Source: Aminobacter sp. J41 (GTDB lineage Bacteria; Pseudomonadota; Alphaproteobacteria; Rhizobiales; Rhizobiaceae). Taken from it: a stretch of DNA of 64,000 nucleotides. The translations under genes and the position numbers were made by a program. This document shows, piece by piece, positions 1 to 9,419 of the stretch. Each line of letters opens with the position of its first letter. The stretch's first letter is position 1. The stretch spans positions 79,457 to 143,456 of the forward strand of contig NZ_JAGL01000008.1 of assembly GCF_000526635.1 (NCBI RefSeq). The letters run 5' to 3'. The notes below the pieces were generated by a model. That model had not been told where the DNA came from. It did no database searches and worked only from the letters and a program-made list of their open reading frames with translations.

Positions 1-1109
1 GCGAGGACCAGGATGACGACGCCGATCAGCAGGAACATGTTGATCTGCGGCACATAGATCTGGCCGGACTGCTCGGCGGACGTGTGCTGGACATCGAGAC
101 GCGGCAGGAGGCTCAGCTGAATCGCCTGGCGGGTCAGCGAGAAGGCGCCGGTAATGGCCGCCTGCCCCGCGATCACGGTCGCAAGCATGGCGAGGAGCAC
201 GAACGGCAGCGCCCCCCACTCGGGCAGCATCTCGAACAGAGGCTGGCGGGAGTCGTGGTTGTGAAGGACGTAGGCGCCCTGCCCAAAATAGTTCAGTAGC
301 AGCGCCGGGAAGACCAGGATGAACCAGGCCAGCATGATCGGCCGGCGGCCGAAATGGCCGAGGTCAGCGTAAAGCGTTTCGGCACCGGTGATTGCGAGAA
401 AGATCGCTCCGAAGACGGCCATCGCGACCCCGGAATGTTGAAACAGGAAGTAGAAGGCGTAGTACGGATTGATCGCGATGAGGACGTAGGGGTTGAGGAT
501 GACGTGATACAGGCCGATCACCGCCAGAACCACGAACCAGACCGCAGTGATTGGGCCGAAGACTATCGCCACCCGCCCGGTGCCGTACTTCTGGACGAAG
601 AAGAGGCCTATCAGGATCGCGACGGCGATCGGCACGATCCAGTTACTGAGCGCCGGAGTGACGACCTCCAGGCCCTCGACCGCCGACAGCACCGAGATTG
701 CCGGAGACACCACGGCGTCGCCATAGAACAGGGCGGCACCAGCCATGCCGAGCATGACGATCAGCCCGGTGAAGCGGCCCGCATCATGGCGGGCCAAGGC
801 CATCAGGGAGAGAACACCGCCCTCGCCGCGGTTGTCGGCACGCAGAACGATGAGCATGTACTTCACGGCCACGATCAGGATCAGCGACCACAGGATCAGC
901 GACAGGATGCCGAGGATGTCGTAGTCGGTGTTCGGACCATCGCCGGCTGCGGCGCGGACGGCCTCCCGGAAGGCGTAGATCGGGCTGGTACCGATATCGC
1001 CGTAGACCACGCCGAGTGCGCCCAGCGTTAGCGCAGCTGTGCTGGAAGCCGGCGGTTCGCACTCCTGCTCCGGTGGTGTTTCAGCCGCGTCGTGCCGCTT
1101 TTCGTCCAT
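1..1109 (-). CDS. kup: Kup-type potassium uptake protein (3' part outside the window)
   Basis: Low-affinity K+/H+ symporter of the inner membrane, Kup/Trk-D family. The frame opens at the ATG complementary to 1107-1109 and stays open to position 1, so only about 369 codons of a family usually near 630 residues are present. An acidic, proline-rich N-terminus is followed by the hallmark LTLGALGVVYGDIGTSPIYA. Hydrophobic segments continue to the loop GQIYVPQINM, which the family has well after its middle. A GGAGAG-like ribosome site lies just upstream of the ATG. pdxJ ends 70 nt upstream on the same strand, so the two may be co-transcribed. Identification is by family motif recognition. Confidence 0.93.
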   Translation of the reverse strand, partial: MDEKRHDAAETPPEQECEPPASSTAALTLGALGVVYGDIGTSPIYAFREAVRAAAGDGPNTDYDILGILSLILWSLILIVAVKYMLIVLRADNRGEGGVLSLMALARHDAGRFTGLIVMLGMAGAALFYGDAVVSPAISVLSAVEGLEVVTPALSNWIVPIAVAILIGLFFVQKYGTGRVAIVFGPITAVWFVVLAVIGLYHVILNPYVLIAINPYYAFYFLFQHSGVAMAVFGAIFLAITGAETLYADLGHFGRRPIMLAWFILVFPALLLNYFGQGAYVLHNHDSRQPLFEMLPEWGALPFVLLAMLATVIAGQAAITGAFSLTRQAIQLSLLPRLDVQHTSAEQSGQIYVPQINMFLLIGVVILVL

Positions 1110-1179
1110 GCGCCGCTCTCCTGCGCCAAATGGACGGCGCTAATACACGCTCCCTTGCGTCACTGGCAATGGCCTGCGG

Positions 1180-1920
1180 TTACCATCCGCAGGCTTTGAG
1201 GAAGCGCGTCACTGTAGTCGCCATACCATATTCCAGCGCATCGGCAGTCAGGCCATGGCCAATCGACACTTCAGCGAGGTGAGGAATATGCCGAGTCAGT
1301 GCCGGAAGATTGGCCACCGTCAGATCGTGCCCGGCGTTGACATCAAGCCCTGCCGCGCGTGCGGCCTCAGCCGCGACAGCAAGCTTCTTCAGCTCGCGCT
1401 CGGCAGCGACGGGATCGCTATGGGTGGATCCATAAGGCCCGGTGTAGAACTCGACCCTGTCCGCCCCTGTTGCCTTTGCTTCGGCCATTCCTGCCGGGTC
1501 CGGCTCCGCAAACAGCGACACCCGGAATCCGCCCTTCTTCAACCTCTTGACGATTGGTGTCAGGAACGTCTGCTGCTCGACAAAGTTCCAGCCGTGGTCC
1601 GAGGTAGGCTGTGCCGGGTCGTCCGGAACGAGGGTGACCTGATCCGGCTGGTGTTCCTCGACGAGGTTGAGGAAGGCCTCGTCCGGATAGCCCTCGATGT
1701 TGAACTCTGCCTGCGGGAACTCATCATCGATCAGCGCGCGAAGTGGAGCCAAGTCGCTGCGGCGGGTGTGACGCTGATCCGGACGAGGGTGCACCGTCAA
1801 GCCATGCGCACCGGCCTGCACCGCAATACGACCGAGGTGGATCACGCTCGGCCACGGCAAATCGCGGCGATTGCGCAGAAGAGCCACGGCATTGAGATTT
1901 ACGGAGAGCTTGGCAGGCAT
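1180..1920 (-). CDS. pdxJ: Pyridoxine 5'-phosphate synthase
   Basis: Condenses 1-deoxyxylulose 5-phosphate with 3-amino-2-oxopropyl phosphate to pyridoxine 5'-phosphate, the last step of DXP-dependent vitamin B6 synthesis in the cytoplasm. The 246-residue product fits the family length. It begins [17 protein letters not shown], has HPRPDQRH and FNIEGYPDE in the active-site region, and ends with [15 protein letters not shown]. The frame is open 37 codons further upstream, but that stretch is unlike PdxJ, so the ATG complementary to 1918-1920 is chosen. kup follows on the same strand; the gene at 2032 is divergent. Confidence 0.96.
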   Translation of the reverse strand: MPAKLSVNLNAVALLRNRRDLPWPSVIHLGRIAVQAGAHGLTVHPRPDQRHTRRSDLAPLRALIDDEFPQAEFNIEGYPDEAFLNLVEEHQPDQVTLVPDDPAQPTSDHGWNFVEQQTFLTPIVKRLKKGGFRVSLFAEPDPAGMAEAKATGADRVEFYTGPYGSTHSDPVAAERELKKLAVAAEAARAAGLDVNAGHDLTVANLPALTRHIPHLAEVSIGHGLTADALEYGMATTVTRFLKACGW

Positions 1921-2031
1921 GGTCGCGACGGTCCGATTCTTGTATCCTGACCGATATATCGCCTCCGGCGGGAACAGGCACCGCCTTTCATGTGTTCCAG
2001 GAACTGGACTGAAGCAACTGGAGGGACACAC

Positions 2032-2433
2032 TTGCTTCCGCTGGATCGCATCCCGGCCGTCAAGCGCGTTGGCACGAGCACGCTGCAGGTCTTTGCACTC
2101 GAGATCTCCGACGATTTTTCTTCCGCTGACGCGGAGAACATGCTCGGGCTTCTGGAAGGTGCCTACACCATCAGGGACCGCATCAATCTGCTGATCCGCA
2201 TCGTCGGGTTGCAGAGCTTCGACGTCTCGGACCTTTCGGGCGACACGGCGCGGCTCCTCCGGGAAGAGACGTCAGAGCACGTCGCCCGCTGCGCGATAAT
2301 CGGAGAAAGTGGCTGGGCGAGCGACATCGCCTCGCTGCTCAGCCCGAGAATCGAGATCGAGACGTTCGACCCCGATGACGAAGAACGCGCCTGGGCGTTC
2401 GTCGGGGCAGTCGAGGCCGCCGGAAAGGCCTAG
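2032..2433 (+). CDS. SpoIIAA/STAS-like small protein, probable TTG start
   Basis: A 133-residue cytoplasmic protein resembling the SpoIIAA-like (STAS-related) family found in alphaproteobacteria; no enzyme motif is seen and its role is unknown. The start is set at TTG 2032 because GGAGGG at 2020-2025 sits 6 nt before it. An ATG 42 nt upstream in the same frame lacks a comparable ribosome site. The stop TAG (2431-2433) shares a CTAG palindrome with the TAG of the convergent helicase gene, so the two reading frames overlap by 3 nt. The gene is divergent from pdxJ. Confidence 0.7.
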   Translation: MLPLDRIPAVKRVGTSTLQVFALEISDDFSSADAENMLGLLEGAYTIRDRINLLIRIVGLQSFDVSDLSGDTARLLREETSEHVARCAIIGESGWASDIASLLSPRIEIETFDPDDEERAWAFVGAVEAAGKA

Positions 2434-3557
2434 CGGACGACGGTAAGCCGCTCGGCCGCACGGGTGATGGCGGTATAAAGCCATCGCTGGCGCGTTTCGC
2501 GGAAAGCGAAGCTTTCGTCGAACAGCACCACCTCGTTCCACTGCGAGCCCTGCGCCTTATGGACGGTCAGGGCATAGCCGTAGTCAAAGTCGTCAAAGCG
2601 CTTCTTCTGCTGCCACGGAATTTCCTCGTCCGGGTTCTCGAACGCGGCCTTCAGCAGCTTGATCTTGGCAACGCCGCGATCCGGATCATCCTCTTCCGGC
2701 GACACCAGCAGGTTTATGCCCGGCTTCACCGTCTCGCGTGATGAGGTCATGACCTTCCACAGCGAGCCGTTCAGCAAGCCCTTGGCCGGATCGTTGCGCA
2801 GGCACACCAGCTTGTCGCCCGCCTGCGGATAGGACGCATCGAAACCCTTCAGCTGGCGCAGGCGCTGGTTGTAGCGGCGGCGGGTACGATTAGTGCCCAC
2901 AAGCACCTGGTCGGCCGACAGGACGAGATCCTGGTTGACCTCGTCGCGGCCAATCACTCTTGCGGCACCGTATTCGCCGTACTCAATCTCCCTGCCCTCG
3001 CGCACCTCAAGTGCAAGACGAATGATCGGATTGTCACGCGCCTGGCGATGGATTTCGGTCAGCAGGTGATCCGGTTCGTGCTCGGTAAAGAAGCCGCCAC
3101 CGCTGATCGGCGGCAACTGGGCAGGATCGCCGAGAACGAGGATCGGGGTGCCGAAGCTCATGAGGTCACGGCCGAGCTGCTCGTCAACCATCGAGCACTC
3201 GTCGACGACGACGAGCTTGGCCTTGGCGACCGGGCTCTGGCGGTTCAGCGAGAAGGTCGGCGCAATTGAGGTCTTGCCGGTGGTCTCGTCTTCCACCGCT
3301 TCCTCGCCGCGCGGGCGATAGATCAGCGAGTGGAGTGTGCGGGCATTGGTCGCGCCCTTCGAGCGCAGCACCTGAGCCGCCTTGCCGGTGAAAGCGGCGA
3401 ACTGGACAGAACCGTCGACATGCTCGGCGAAATGGCGCGCGAGCGTCGTTTTGCCAGTGCCGGCATAGCCAAACAGCCGGAAGATCGGCTTGCGGCCTTC
3501 CTTCAGCCACCGATCGACCGCCTTCAGCGCCGCGTCCTGTTGGGGAGAAAACTGCAT
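2430..3557 (-). CDS. RecD-like superfamily 1 DNA helicase
   Basis: ATP-dependent 5'-3' DNA helicase of the RecD/Dda type, 375 residues, without RecBCD partners nearby. Walker A is GYAGTGKTT at residues 30-38. VVVDECSMVDE is the Walker B/motif II, GDPAQLPPI is motif III, and the C-terminal UvrD_C_2-like part has YALTVHKAQGSQW followed by YTAITRA, the conserved motif V/VI region. It is much shorter than full RecD (about 600) but typical of the stand-alone AAA_30/RecD-like proteins in rhizobia. Specific function (replication-fork repair or plasmid/phage processing) is not determinable from context. Confidence 0.88.
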   Translation of the reverse strand: MQFSPQQDAALKAVDRWLKEGRKPIFRLFGYAGTGKTTLARHFAEHVDGSVQFAAFTGKAAQVLRSKGATNARTLHSLIYRPRGEEAVEDETTGKTSIAPTFSLNRQSPVAKAKLVVVDECSMVDEQLGRDLMSFGTPILVLGDPAQLPPISGGGFFTEHEPDHLLTEIHRQARDNPIIRLALEVREGREIEYGEYGAARVIGRDEVNQDLVLSADQVLVGTNRTRRRYNQRLRQLKGFDASYPQAGDKLVCLRNDPAKGLLNGSLWKVMTSSRETVKPGINLLVSPEEDDPDRGVAKIKLLKAAFENPDEEIPWQQKKRFDDFDYGYALTVHKAQGSQWNEVVLFDESFAFRETRQRWLYTAITRAAERLTVVR

Positions 3558-3613
3558 GCGCTTTCAGTGGGGGATTCGGAGGCGAGTTACAAGACCCAGC
3601 CCTGCATGGCTGC

Positions 3614-4120
3614 TCAGTCGTCAAGTTCGGGGTTCTTCGTGTAACCCGGACCGATCGTCAGCGGCTTCTCGGGCACGAACGAGCCATCCAGCTGGCTGGT
3701 GAAGTGCGTCTTGTACTCCCAGATCGTCTGCGTCTCCTCGCGGTCGAGGATGCGAAGCGAAACCTCGTAAGGCTGCTTCGCCTTGACGCCGTGTACGGTG
3801 GGCGAGCGCATCGAGAATCGCGTCATGTCCGGCCCGCCCATGCGCTGGCGTACGACGAACGGCTCGCCCCCTTCGGGATTTTCGAATTTCGCCTCTACGA
3901 TCGTGCCAGTAGGCAGCGGCCGCTGTACGATCGCCGTGAAGCCATAATACATGTCGGCGACGCGGTAGTTGATAATGAAGCCACCGCCCATGACCCGCAG
4001 ATAAGGCTTATCTGCAGGATCCTCACGGGTGTACCACCCCACAGCGAATAACAGCGCCAGAAGAATGCATGCAGCGCCAATTATCCGCTTGATGGAAATA
4101 CGCTCCAACATGAGCGCCAT
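3614..4120 (-). CDS. Conserved hypothetical membrane-anchored protein
   Basis: A 168-residue protein of unknown function. Near the N-terminus one hydrophobic segment (IIGAACILLALLFAVGWY) follows a basic stretch, so it is probably a single-pass inner-membrane protein with a periplasmic domain. The rest is polar and beta-rich in appearance, with no motif I recognise. A second ATG three codons in (4111) is an equally possible start. It lies between the RecD-like helicase and the LysE-type exporter on the same strand, with no sign of tight coupling to either. Confidence 0.6.
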   Translation of the reverse strand: MALMLERISIKRIIGAACILLALLFAVGWYTREDPADKPYLRVMGGGFIINYRVADMYYGFTAIVQRPLPTGTIVEAKFENPEGGEPFVVRQRMGGPDMTRFSMRSPTVHGVKAKQPYEVSLRILDREETQTIWEYKTHFTSQLDGSFVPEKPLTIGPGYTKNPELDD

Positions 4121-4157
4121 CCAACATTACTTTACGTCACCCGGCTTGAACCAAGGA

Positions 4158-4763
4158 CTACTGAAGCATCGGCCACAGACTTGCGGCGAGCGCGATGCCC
4201 ATGGCGATGTTGAACCACTTCAGCCGGGTGGGTTCAGACAGGAAGCCGCGCAACGCAACGCCGAACGCCGCCCAGGTCGAGACGCACGGAAGGTTCACCA
4301 GCGCGAAGGCAACCGCCACCAGGATCACCGACAGAAACGGCGAGGTCGACGAGGAGTAAACGGAGATGCCGGTGATCGCCATCACCCAGGCCTTGACGTT
4401 CACCCATTGGAACGCCGCGGCCTCAAGGAAGGTCATGGGGCGGGCCGAGCCGCCCTTCCCTTCACTGATCGACCGCGTCATCGCCACACGCCAGGCGAGG
4501 TAAAGCAGGTAGGCTCCGCCCGCGATCTTCAGCGCGACATGCGCGGCCGGAAACGCGGTCAGCAAGGCGCCAAGGCCGAAGCCCACGCCCAGCAGCAGGC
4601 TGAGGAAGCCGATGCCGATGCCAAAGATATGCGGAAGGGTACGCCGGAACCCGAAGTTCACGCCGGACGCCATCAGCATCACATTGTTCGGGCCGGGCGT
4701 GATCGACGTGACAAACGCGAAGACGACCAGCGCGAAAAAGACATCCCACGTCACGAACTTCAC
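4158..4763 (-). CDS. LysE/RhtB family amino-acid exporter
   Basis: Inner-membrane exporter of amino acids or derivatives, 201 residues, the normal length for the family. It has the N-terminal signature SITPGPNNVMLMASGVNFGFRRTLPH and about six hydrophobic segments. The substrate cannot be read from the sequence. It lies 58 nt downstream of ilvH on the same strand, so read-through from the branched-chain amino-acid genes is possible and would be consistent with amino-acid overflow export; that link is inference. Confidence 0.88.
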   Translation of the reverse strand: MKFVTWDVFFALVVFAFVTSITPGPNNVMLMASGVNFGFRRTLPHIFGIGIGFLSLLLGVGFGLGALLTAFPAAHVALKIAGGAYLLYLAWRVAMTRSISEGKGGSARPMTFLEAAAFQWVNVKAWVMAITGISVYSSSTSPFLSVILVAVAFALVNLPCVSTWAAFGVALRGFLSEPTRLKWFNIAMGIALAASLWPMLQ

Positions 4764-4821
4764 CCGCGCCGGGAGCGCCTGGCTCCCGGTCCTGTCTCAG
4801 ATGATGAAAAAAGGATCGGTT

Positions 4822-5400
4822 TTAGCGATCCATGCCCTGCGGTCCGCGGTTGAGCGCGGCGATACCGGTACGGCATACCTCGATCAGGCCGAGCGGCTCC
4901 ATGATCGCGATGAACTGGTCGATCTTCGAGCTCTTGCCGGTGATCTCAAAAATGAAGTGTTCGGTCGTCGCGTCGGCCACCTTCGCCTTGAACGCTTCCG
5001 CGAGACGCAGCGCCTCGACGCGAGCTTCGCCGCTTCCAGCCACCTTCACCAGCGCCAACTCGCGCTCCAGCGGATGGTCCTGTCCCATCTCCTTGGCGTT
5101 TACTGTCAGGTCGTTGACCTTGTGGACCGGCACGATGCGCTCCAGCTGGGTCTTGATCTGCTGCAGCACGTGCGGCGTGCCGCGCGTCACGATGGTGATG
5201 CGCGACAGGTGTTTCTCGTGCTCCGTCTCGGAGACCGTAAGGCTGTCGATGTTGTAGCCTCGACCGGAAAACAGACCGATGACGCGGGCCAGGACACCCG
5301 GTTCGTTGCTTACAAGGACTGCTAGCGTGTGACGCTCAGCGGCCGCCGTTTCCTTCGACATAAAGTAAGCGGAGCCAGTGGGTTGCAGTTGGGCGTTCAT
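4822..5400 (-). CDS. ilvH: Acetolactate synthase small (regulatory) subunit
   Basis: Regulatory subunit that confers valine feedback inhibition on acetolactate synthase. The 192-residue protein begins with a short extension and then an ACT domain (HTLAVLVSNEPGVLARVIGLFSGRGYNIDSL, about residues 24-55). A second ACT-like half starts near RELALVKVAGSGEAR, as usual for IlvH. AGGAAGAG upstream of the first ATG supports the start at 5400; an internal ATG at codon 14 has no ribosome site. It lies 47 nt after ilvI and shares its attenuated leader. Confidence 0.95.
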   Translation of the reverse strand: MNAQLQPTGSAYFMSKETAAAERHTLAVLVSNEPGVLARVIGLFSGRGYNIDSLTVSETEHEKHLSRITIVTRGTPHVLQQIKTQLERIVPVHKVNDLTVNAKEMGQDHPLERELALVKVAGSGEARVEALRLAEAFKAKVADATTEHFIFEITGKSSKIDQFIAIMEPLGLIEVCRTGIAALNRGPQGMDR

Positions 5401-5447
5401 GTCAAATCTCTTCCTAGGAATGATGCTCGCGAGCGCTTTTGCACGTC

Positions 5448-7238
5448 TTAGACAAGCTGGCGCCCAGCTGCGTCGATCGCATTCGCAACCGCCTCGTCTG
5501 TGGCCTCGTCAGGCAGCAGCATTTCGTTGTGCGCCTTGCCGGACGGGATCATCGGGAAGCAGTTGGTGAGGTTCGCCACGCGGCAGTCGAACAGGACCGG
5601 CTTCTTCACGTCGATCATCTCCTGGATCGCCTCGTCGAGGTCGGCCGGCTTGTCGCAACGGATGCCGTGCGCGCCGAACGCCTGAGCCATCAGCACGAAG
5701 TCGGGCATCGCCTCGGTGTACGAATGCGACAGGCGGTTGCCGTGCAGCAGCTGCTGCCACTGGCGCACCATGCCCATGTACTGGTTGTTCAGGATGAAGA
5801 TCTTGATCGGCGCGTTGTACTGAACGGCCGTCGCCATCTCCTGCATCGTCATCTGCACCGAAGCATCGCCGGCGATGTCGATGACCAGCGAGTTCGGATG
5901 CGCGATCTGAACGCCCAGCGCCGCCGGCAGGCCATAGCCCATCGTCCCGAGACCGCCGGAGGTCATCCAGCGGTTCGGCTTCTCGAAGCCGTAGTACTGC
6001 GCCGCCCACATCTGGTGCTGGCCGACTTCCGTCGTGATGAAGGTGTCGCGGTCCTTGGTCAGCTCATAGAGCCGCTGGATCGCATACTGCGGCATGATCA
6101 CGTCGTCGTTAGGCTTAAACGCAAGCGAATTGCGCGCACGCCAGCGATCGATCTGGTCCCACCACGGCTTCAGCGCGGCCTTGTCGCCCTTCACGCTCGC
6201 GCGCCACAGGCGCACCATGTCTTCCAGCACGCGGCCGACATCGCCTTGGATCGGCACGTCAACGTGGACGTTCTTGTTCAGCGACGAGGGGTCGATGTCC
6301 ACATGGATCTTGCGCGAGTTCGGCGAGAAGGCGTCGAGGCGGCCGGTGATGCGGTCGTCGAAACGAGCACCCAGGCACAGCATGACGTCGCAGTCATGCA
6401 TCGCCATGTTCGCCTCGTAGGTGCCGTGCATGCCCAGCATGCCGACCCAGTTCTTGCCGGAAGCCGGATAGGCGCCGAGGCCCATCAGGGTCGAGGTGAT
6501 CGGGAAGCCAGACAGTTCGACCAGCTCGCGCAGCAGCTGGCTCGCCTCCGGACCGGCGTTGATGACGCCGCCACCCGAATAGATGATCGGGCGCTTGGCG
6601 TTCGCCATCAGCGCGACGGCTTGTTTCACCGCTTCCATGTCGCCCTGGAGCTTTGGCGCATAGGTGGTGCGACGAACTTCCTGCTTCGGCGTGTAGATGC
6701 CCTTGGCGAACTGGACGTCCTTCGGGATGTCGACGACCACTGGGCCCGGACGGCCGGTGGTGGCAACATGGAACGCCTCGTGCAGGATCGCGGCGAGGTC
6801 GTTGACGTCCTTCACCAGCCAGTTGTGCTTGGTGCAAGGGCGCGTGATGCCGACGGTGTCGCACTCCTGGAACGCGTCCGAACCGATCAGCGAGGTCGGA
6901 ACCTGCCCGCTGATGCAGACCAGCGGGATCGAGTCCATGAGCGCGTCCTGCAGTGCGGTCACGACGTTGGTCGCGCCCGGACCCGAAGTCACCAGGACAA
7001 CGCCGGCCTTACCGGTCGAACGGGCATAGCCTTCGGCGGCGTGGCCGGCGCCCTGCTCGTGGCGGACCAGGATGTGCTGGATCGCGTCCTGCTGGAAGAG
7101 TTCGTCATAGATCGGAAGGACCGCCCCACCAGGATATCCGAAGATGTGCTCTACGCCGTTGTCGATCAGCGCCTGCACCACCATCTCCGCACCGGTCATT
7201 TCGCGTCTGCCGGCTTCGTGTCCTGCGTTGGTATTCAT
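5448..7238 (-). CDS. ilvI: Acetolactate synthase large (catalytic) subunit
   Basis: ThDP-dependent enzyme that makes acetolactate or acetohydroxybutyrate, the first committed step of Val/Leu/Ile synthesis. The 596-residue product has all three domains. The N-terminal ThDP-activating glutamate lies in [17 protein letters not shown]. The central FAD-binding domain follows. The C-terminal ThDP/Mg motif is [12 protein letters not shown] through [12 protein letters not shown]. Upstream lie an Ile-Leu-Val-Val leader peptide and a terminator hairpin, so expression is attenuated by charged branched-chain tRNAs. Could equally be named ilvB. Confidence 0.96.
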   Translation of the reverse strand: MNTNAGHEAGRREMTGAEMVVQALIDNGVEHIFGYPGGAVLPIYDELFQQDAIQHILVRHEQGAGHAAEGYARSTGKAGVVLVTSGPGATNVVTALQDALMDSIPLVCISGQVPTSLIGSDAFQECDTVGITRPCTKHNWLVKDVNDLAAILHEAFHVATTGRPGPVVVDIPKDVQFAKGIYTPKQEVRRTTYAPKLQGDMEAVKQAVALMANAKRPIIYSGGGVINAGPEASQLLRELVELSGFPITSTLMGLGAYPASGKNWVGMLGMHGTYEANMAMHDCDVMLCLGARFDDRITGRLDAFSPNSRKIHVDIDPSSLNKNVHVDVPIQGDVGRVLEDMVRLWRASVKGDKAALKPWWDQIDRWRARNSLAFKPNDDVIMPQYAIQRLYELTKDRDTFITTEVGQHQMWAAQYYGFEKPNRWMTSGGLGTMGYGLPAALGVQIAHPNSLVIDIAGDASVQMTMQEMATAVQYNAPIKIFILNNQYMGMVRQWQQLLHGNRLSHSYTEAMPDFVLMAQAFGAHGIRCDKPADLDEAIQEMIDVKKPVLFDCRVANLTNCFPMIPSGKAHNEMLLPDEATDEAVANAIDAAGRQLV

Positions 7239-7293
7239 CGGTCTCTTCCCGTTTTATCTCGGTCGTGGCTGTCGTTTATCGATGTTCAGGGCA

Positions 7294-7320
7294 ATAAAAA
7301 AGGCCCCTTGGAGGAGCCTC
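7294..7320 (-). terminator. ilvIH attenuator terminator
   Basis: Read on the minus strand, AGGCTCC and GGGGCCT pair (one G-U) around a short loop and are followed at once by a run of six T. The hairpin lies between the leader peptide and ilvI, the position of an attenuator. A competing GC hairpin (GGCGGC-GTA-GCCGCC) overlaps the leader stop codon just upstream. Confidence 0.85.
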
Positions 7321-7352
7321 GGTTTCGCGCATGGGGTGCTGTCGCCCGGCGG

Positions 7353-7406
7353 CTACGCCGCCTTGCCCATACGCGTTCGTACTACAAGAATGGTGCTCTT
7401 GATCAT
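7353..7406 (-). CDS. ilv leader peptide MIKSTILVVRTRMGKAA
   Basis: A 17-codon reading frame whose product has consecutive Ile-Leu-Val-Val codons, the end-product amino acids of the downstream ilvIH pathway. Ribosome stalling at these codons would favour an antiterminator, and free translation would favour the terminator at 7294-7320. The predicted -10 lies only about 8 nt before the ATG, so there is no room for a Shine-Dalgarno site and the transcript is probably leaderless or nearly so, as described for rhizobial trpL. Function follows from codon content and position and has not been tested. Confidence 0.85.
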   Translation of the reverse strand: MIKSTILVVRTRMGKAA

Positions 7407-7414
7407 GGCGCGGA

Positions 7415-7443
7415 CAATAAGTACCGCCGCGCTCGCATGTCAA
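7415..7443 (-). promoter_or_regulatory. Promoter of the ilv leader
   Basis: On the minus strand TTGACA (7438-7443) is followed after 17 nt by TTATTG (7415-7420). The start of transcription would fall near 7407-7409, right at the leader ATG (7406). Confidence 0.75.
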
Positions 7444-7565
7444 CAGAAAAGCGACGCGGCGTAAGCGGCTGTCTTCTTTCTTTACGCCCGATCAACCATT
7501 GCGTCACACGCGCCCTTAACTTGCCCCGCCTATGGTGACCTCCACAACGCGGGGTATCGCCATTG

Positions 7566-9410
7566 ATGTTTGTCGAACGTGAGAAGCTCGGCGAGGTCAC
7601 GAACCAGGAACGGCGTGACGCAACGCAGCCGGATTCGCGCATAATCGGCCGGGTCGTCGGCTGCGATGGTTCCCGCGCCACGCTTGCGGCCTTTGCCGCA
7701 GCAGACGCAGCTGCCAATCCCGGCGCCTGGTCAGTCGGCCGGATGATCTCGATCAACCTCGGCAGCATCCGCACGGTCGGTCTCGTCTATCGCGTCGAAA
7801 CGCCGGTCGAGCAGTGGGACGACGAGGGCATGGTACCGATCAAGGTCCATGTCGAGCTGGTCGGCGAAGTCCGTGACCAGGAAGGCAACAAGCCGCTCTT
7901 CGACCGTGGCATCACCGTCTATCCGCATGTCGGCGCGGTTGCTCACCGTATCCGCCAGCGCGACCTCGCCGCCATCTACGATCTCGGCGGCCGCGAGACG
8001 ATCACAATCGGCCACTTGTCGCAGGACGCGGCGATTGCAGCAAATATCGCCATCGACACCACGCTCAGCCGCCATTTCGCCGTTGTCGGCACCACCGGTG
8101 TCGGCAAGTCAACAGCCGTTTCGCTGCTGATCCGCAAGGCGGTCCAGGCGCGTCCTGAACTGCGCGTGCTGATCCTCGACCCGCACAACGAATTTTCCGC
8201 AGCATTTCCGAACGACTCGATCCGCATCGATATCAAGACGCTCGACCTGCCCTTCTGGCTGTTCCAACTCGAGGAGCTGGTCGAGGTGCTCTATCGCGGC
8301 CGCGAGCCGGTCGGTGAGGAGGTCGACCTTCTGCGCGAGCTGGTCCCGCTCGCCAAGCATGCCTATCGGAGCCCGCAGCAGACCCTGGTGCGCCGCTATG
8401 GCGATGCCGCGGGCCTGACCGCCGATACGCCGGTGCCTTACCGCATCGCGGACGTCATCCGCATCATTGACGAGCGTATGGGCCAGCTCGAGGCCAAGAA
8501 CGATCGCCCGATCTACCGGGCCCTGCGCGCTCGTATTGAGGCGGCGGTGGCAGATCCGCGCTACCGCTTCATGTTCGCGCCGCGCATGGTGGACGACAAC
8601 ATCCACGAGACGGTCGGGCGCATCTTCCGCATTCCGCATCAGGGCCGGCCGATCACCTGTCTCGATCTGTCGGGCCTGCCGTCGGAAGTGGTGAACTCGG
8701 TCTGCGCCATCCTTGGCCGGCTCGCCTTCGACGTCGCCGTGAACAGCCGCGGCAGGCTGAAGCTGCTGGTGCTGTGTGAGGAAGCGCACCGCTACATGCC
8801 GGCCGATCCAAAGCTCGGCTTTGCGCCCACCCGCTACGCGCTATCGCGTATAGCGAAGGAAGGCCGCAAGTACGGTTGCTATCTGGGCGTCGTCACCCAG
8901 CGCCCGGGCGAACTCGATCCGACAGTGCTGTCGCAGTGTTCCACCGTGTTCGCAATGCGCCTTGCAAACGAAACCGACCAGGACATCGTCCGCTCGGCAA
9001 TCGCCGACAGCTCGGCTTCGACTCTCTCGTTCCTGTCGTCGATGGGCCAGCGCGAGGCGATCGCCTTCGGCGAGGGTGTTGCCACGACGATGCGCATGAA
9101 GTTCGAGGAGCTGAAGCCGGAAGAGCTGCCGATGACGGATCATGGCTCGGCCGACGATCCCGCCCTCGACAACGACGAACTCCAGCTGCACCAATTGGTA
9201 CAGAGCATGCGCAGCATCGACCGAAGCGAGTCCATCCCGTTTCCCGGCAGCCCGGTTCGGTCGATGGATTTGGGCGCCCCTGAGCGCGCCGATAACTATC
9301 CGCCGTTCGGCGCGCCGCGGTTCGGGTCACGGGCGACCGAGCGCACGTCGTTAGAGGACAGGCCAAGCCGGCGCTGGGACGACGATACGCTTCGCCGCCT
9401 CTACGAATGA
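7566..9410 (+). CDS. HerA-type ATPase (DUF87 ATP-binding protein)
   Basis: A 614-residue P-loop ATPase of the HerA/FtsK-like group. An N-terminal beta-barrel-like HAS domain (about 20-130) precedes the RecA-like core with Walker A GTTGVGKST (residues 175-183). RVLILDPHNEFSAAF follows it. Walker B is KLLVLCEEAHRYMP, with the sensor/arginine-finger region after it, and the tail is proline-rich and polar. Archaeal HerA works with the NurA nuclease in end resection, but no nuclease gene is adjacent here, so the bacterial role is open. TTG at 7563 precedes the ATG in frame; the ATG is preferred. It is divergent from ilvIH. Confidence 0.85.
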   Translation: MFVEREKLGEVTNQERRDATQPDSRIIGRVVGCDGSRATLAAFAAADAAANPGAWSVGRMISINLGSIRTVGLVYRVETPVEQWDDEGMVPIKVHVELVGEVRDQEGNKPLFDRGITVYPHVGAVAHRIRQRDLAAIYDLGGRETITIGHLSQDAAIAANIAIDTTLSRHFAVVGTTGVGKSTAVSLLIRKAVQARPELRVLILDPHNEFSAAFPNDSIRIDIKTLDLPFWLFQLEELVEVLYRGREPVGEEVDLLRELVPLAKHAYRSPQQTLVRRYGDAAGLTADTPVPYRIADVIRIIDERMGQLEAKNDRPIYRALRARIEAAVADPRYRFMFAPRMVDDNIHETVGRIFRIPHQGRPITCLDLSGLPSEVVNSVCAILGRLAFDVAVNSRGRLKLLVLCEEAHRYMPADPKLGFAPTRYALSRIAKEGRKYGCYLGVVTQRPGELDPTVLSQCSTVFAMRLANETDQDIVRSAIADSSASTLSFLSSMGQREAIAFGEGVATTMRMKFEELKPEELPMTDHGSADDPALDNDELQLHQLVQSMRSIDRSESIPFPGSPVRSMDLGAPERADNYPPFGAPRFGSRATERTSLEDRPSRRWDDDTLRRLYE

Positions 9411-9419
9411 TATCGCTGC

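Noticed and set aside
5439..7538. 699-codon open frame on the plus strand across ilvI
   Set aside because: Antisense shadow of the GC-rich ilvI gene; Arg/His/Asp-rich composition, no family resemblance, no ribosome site.
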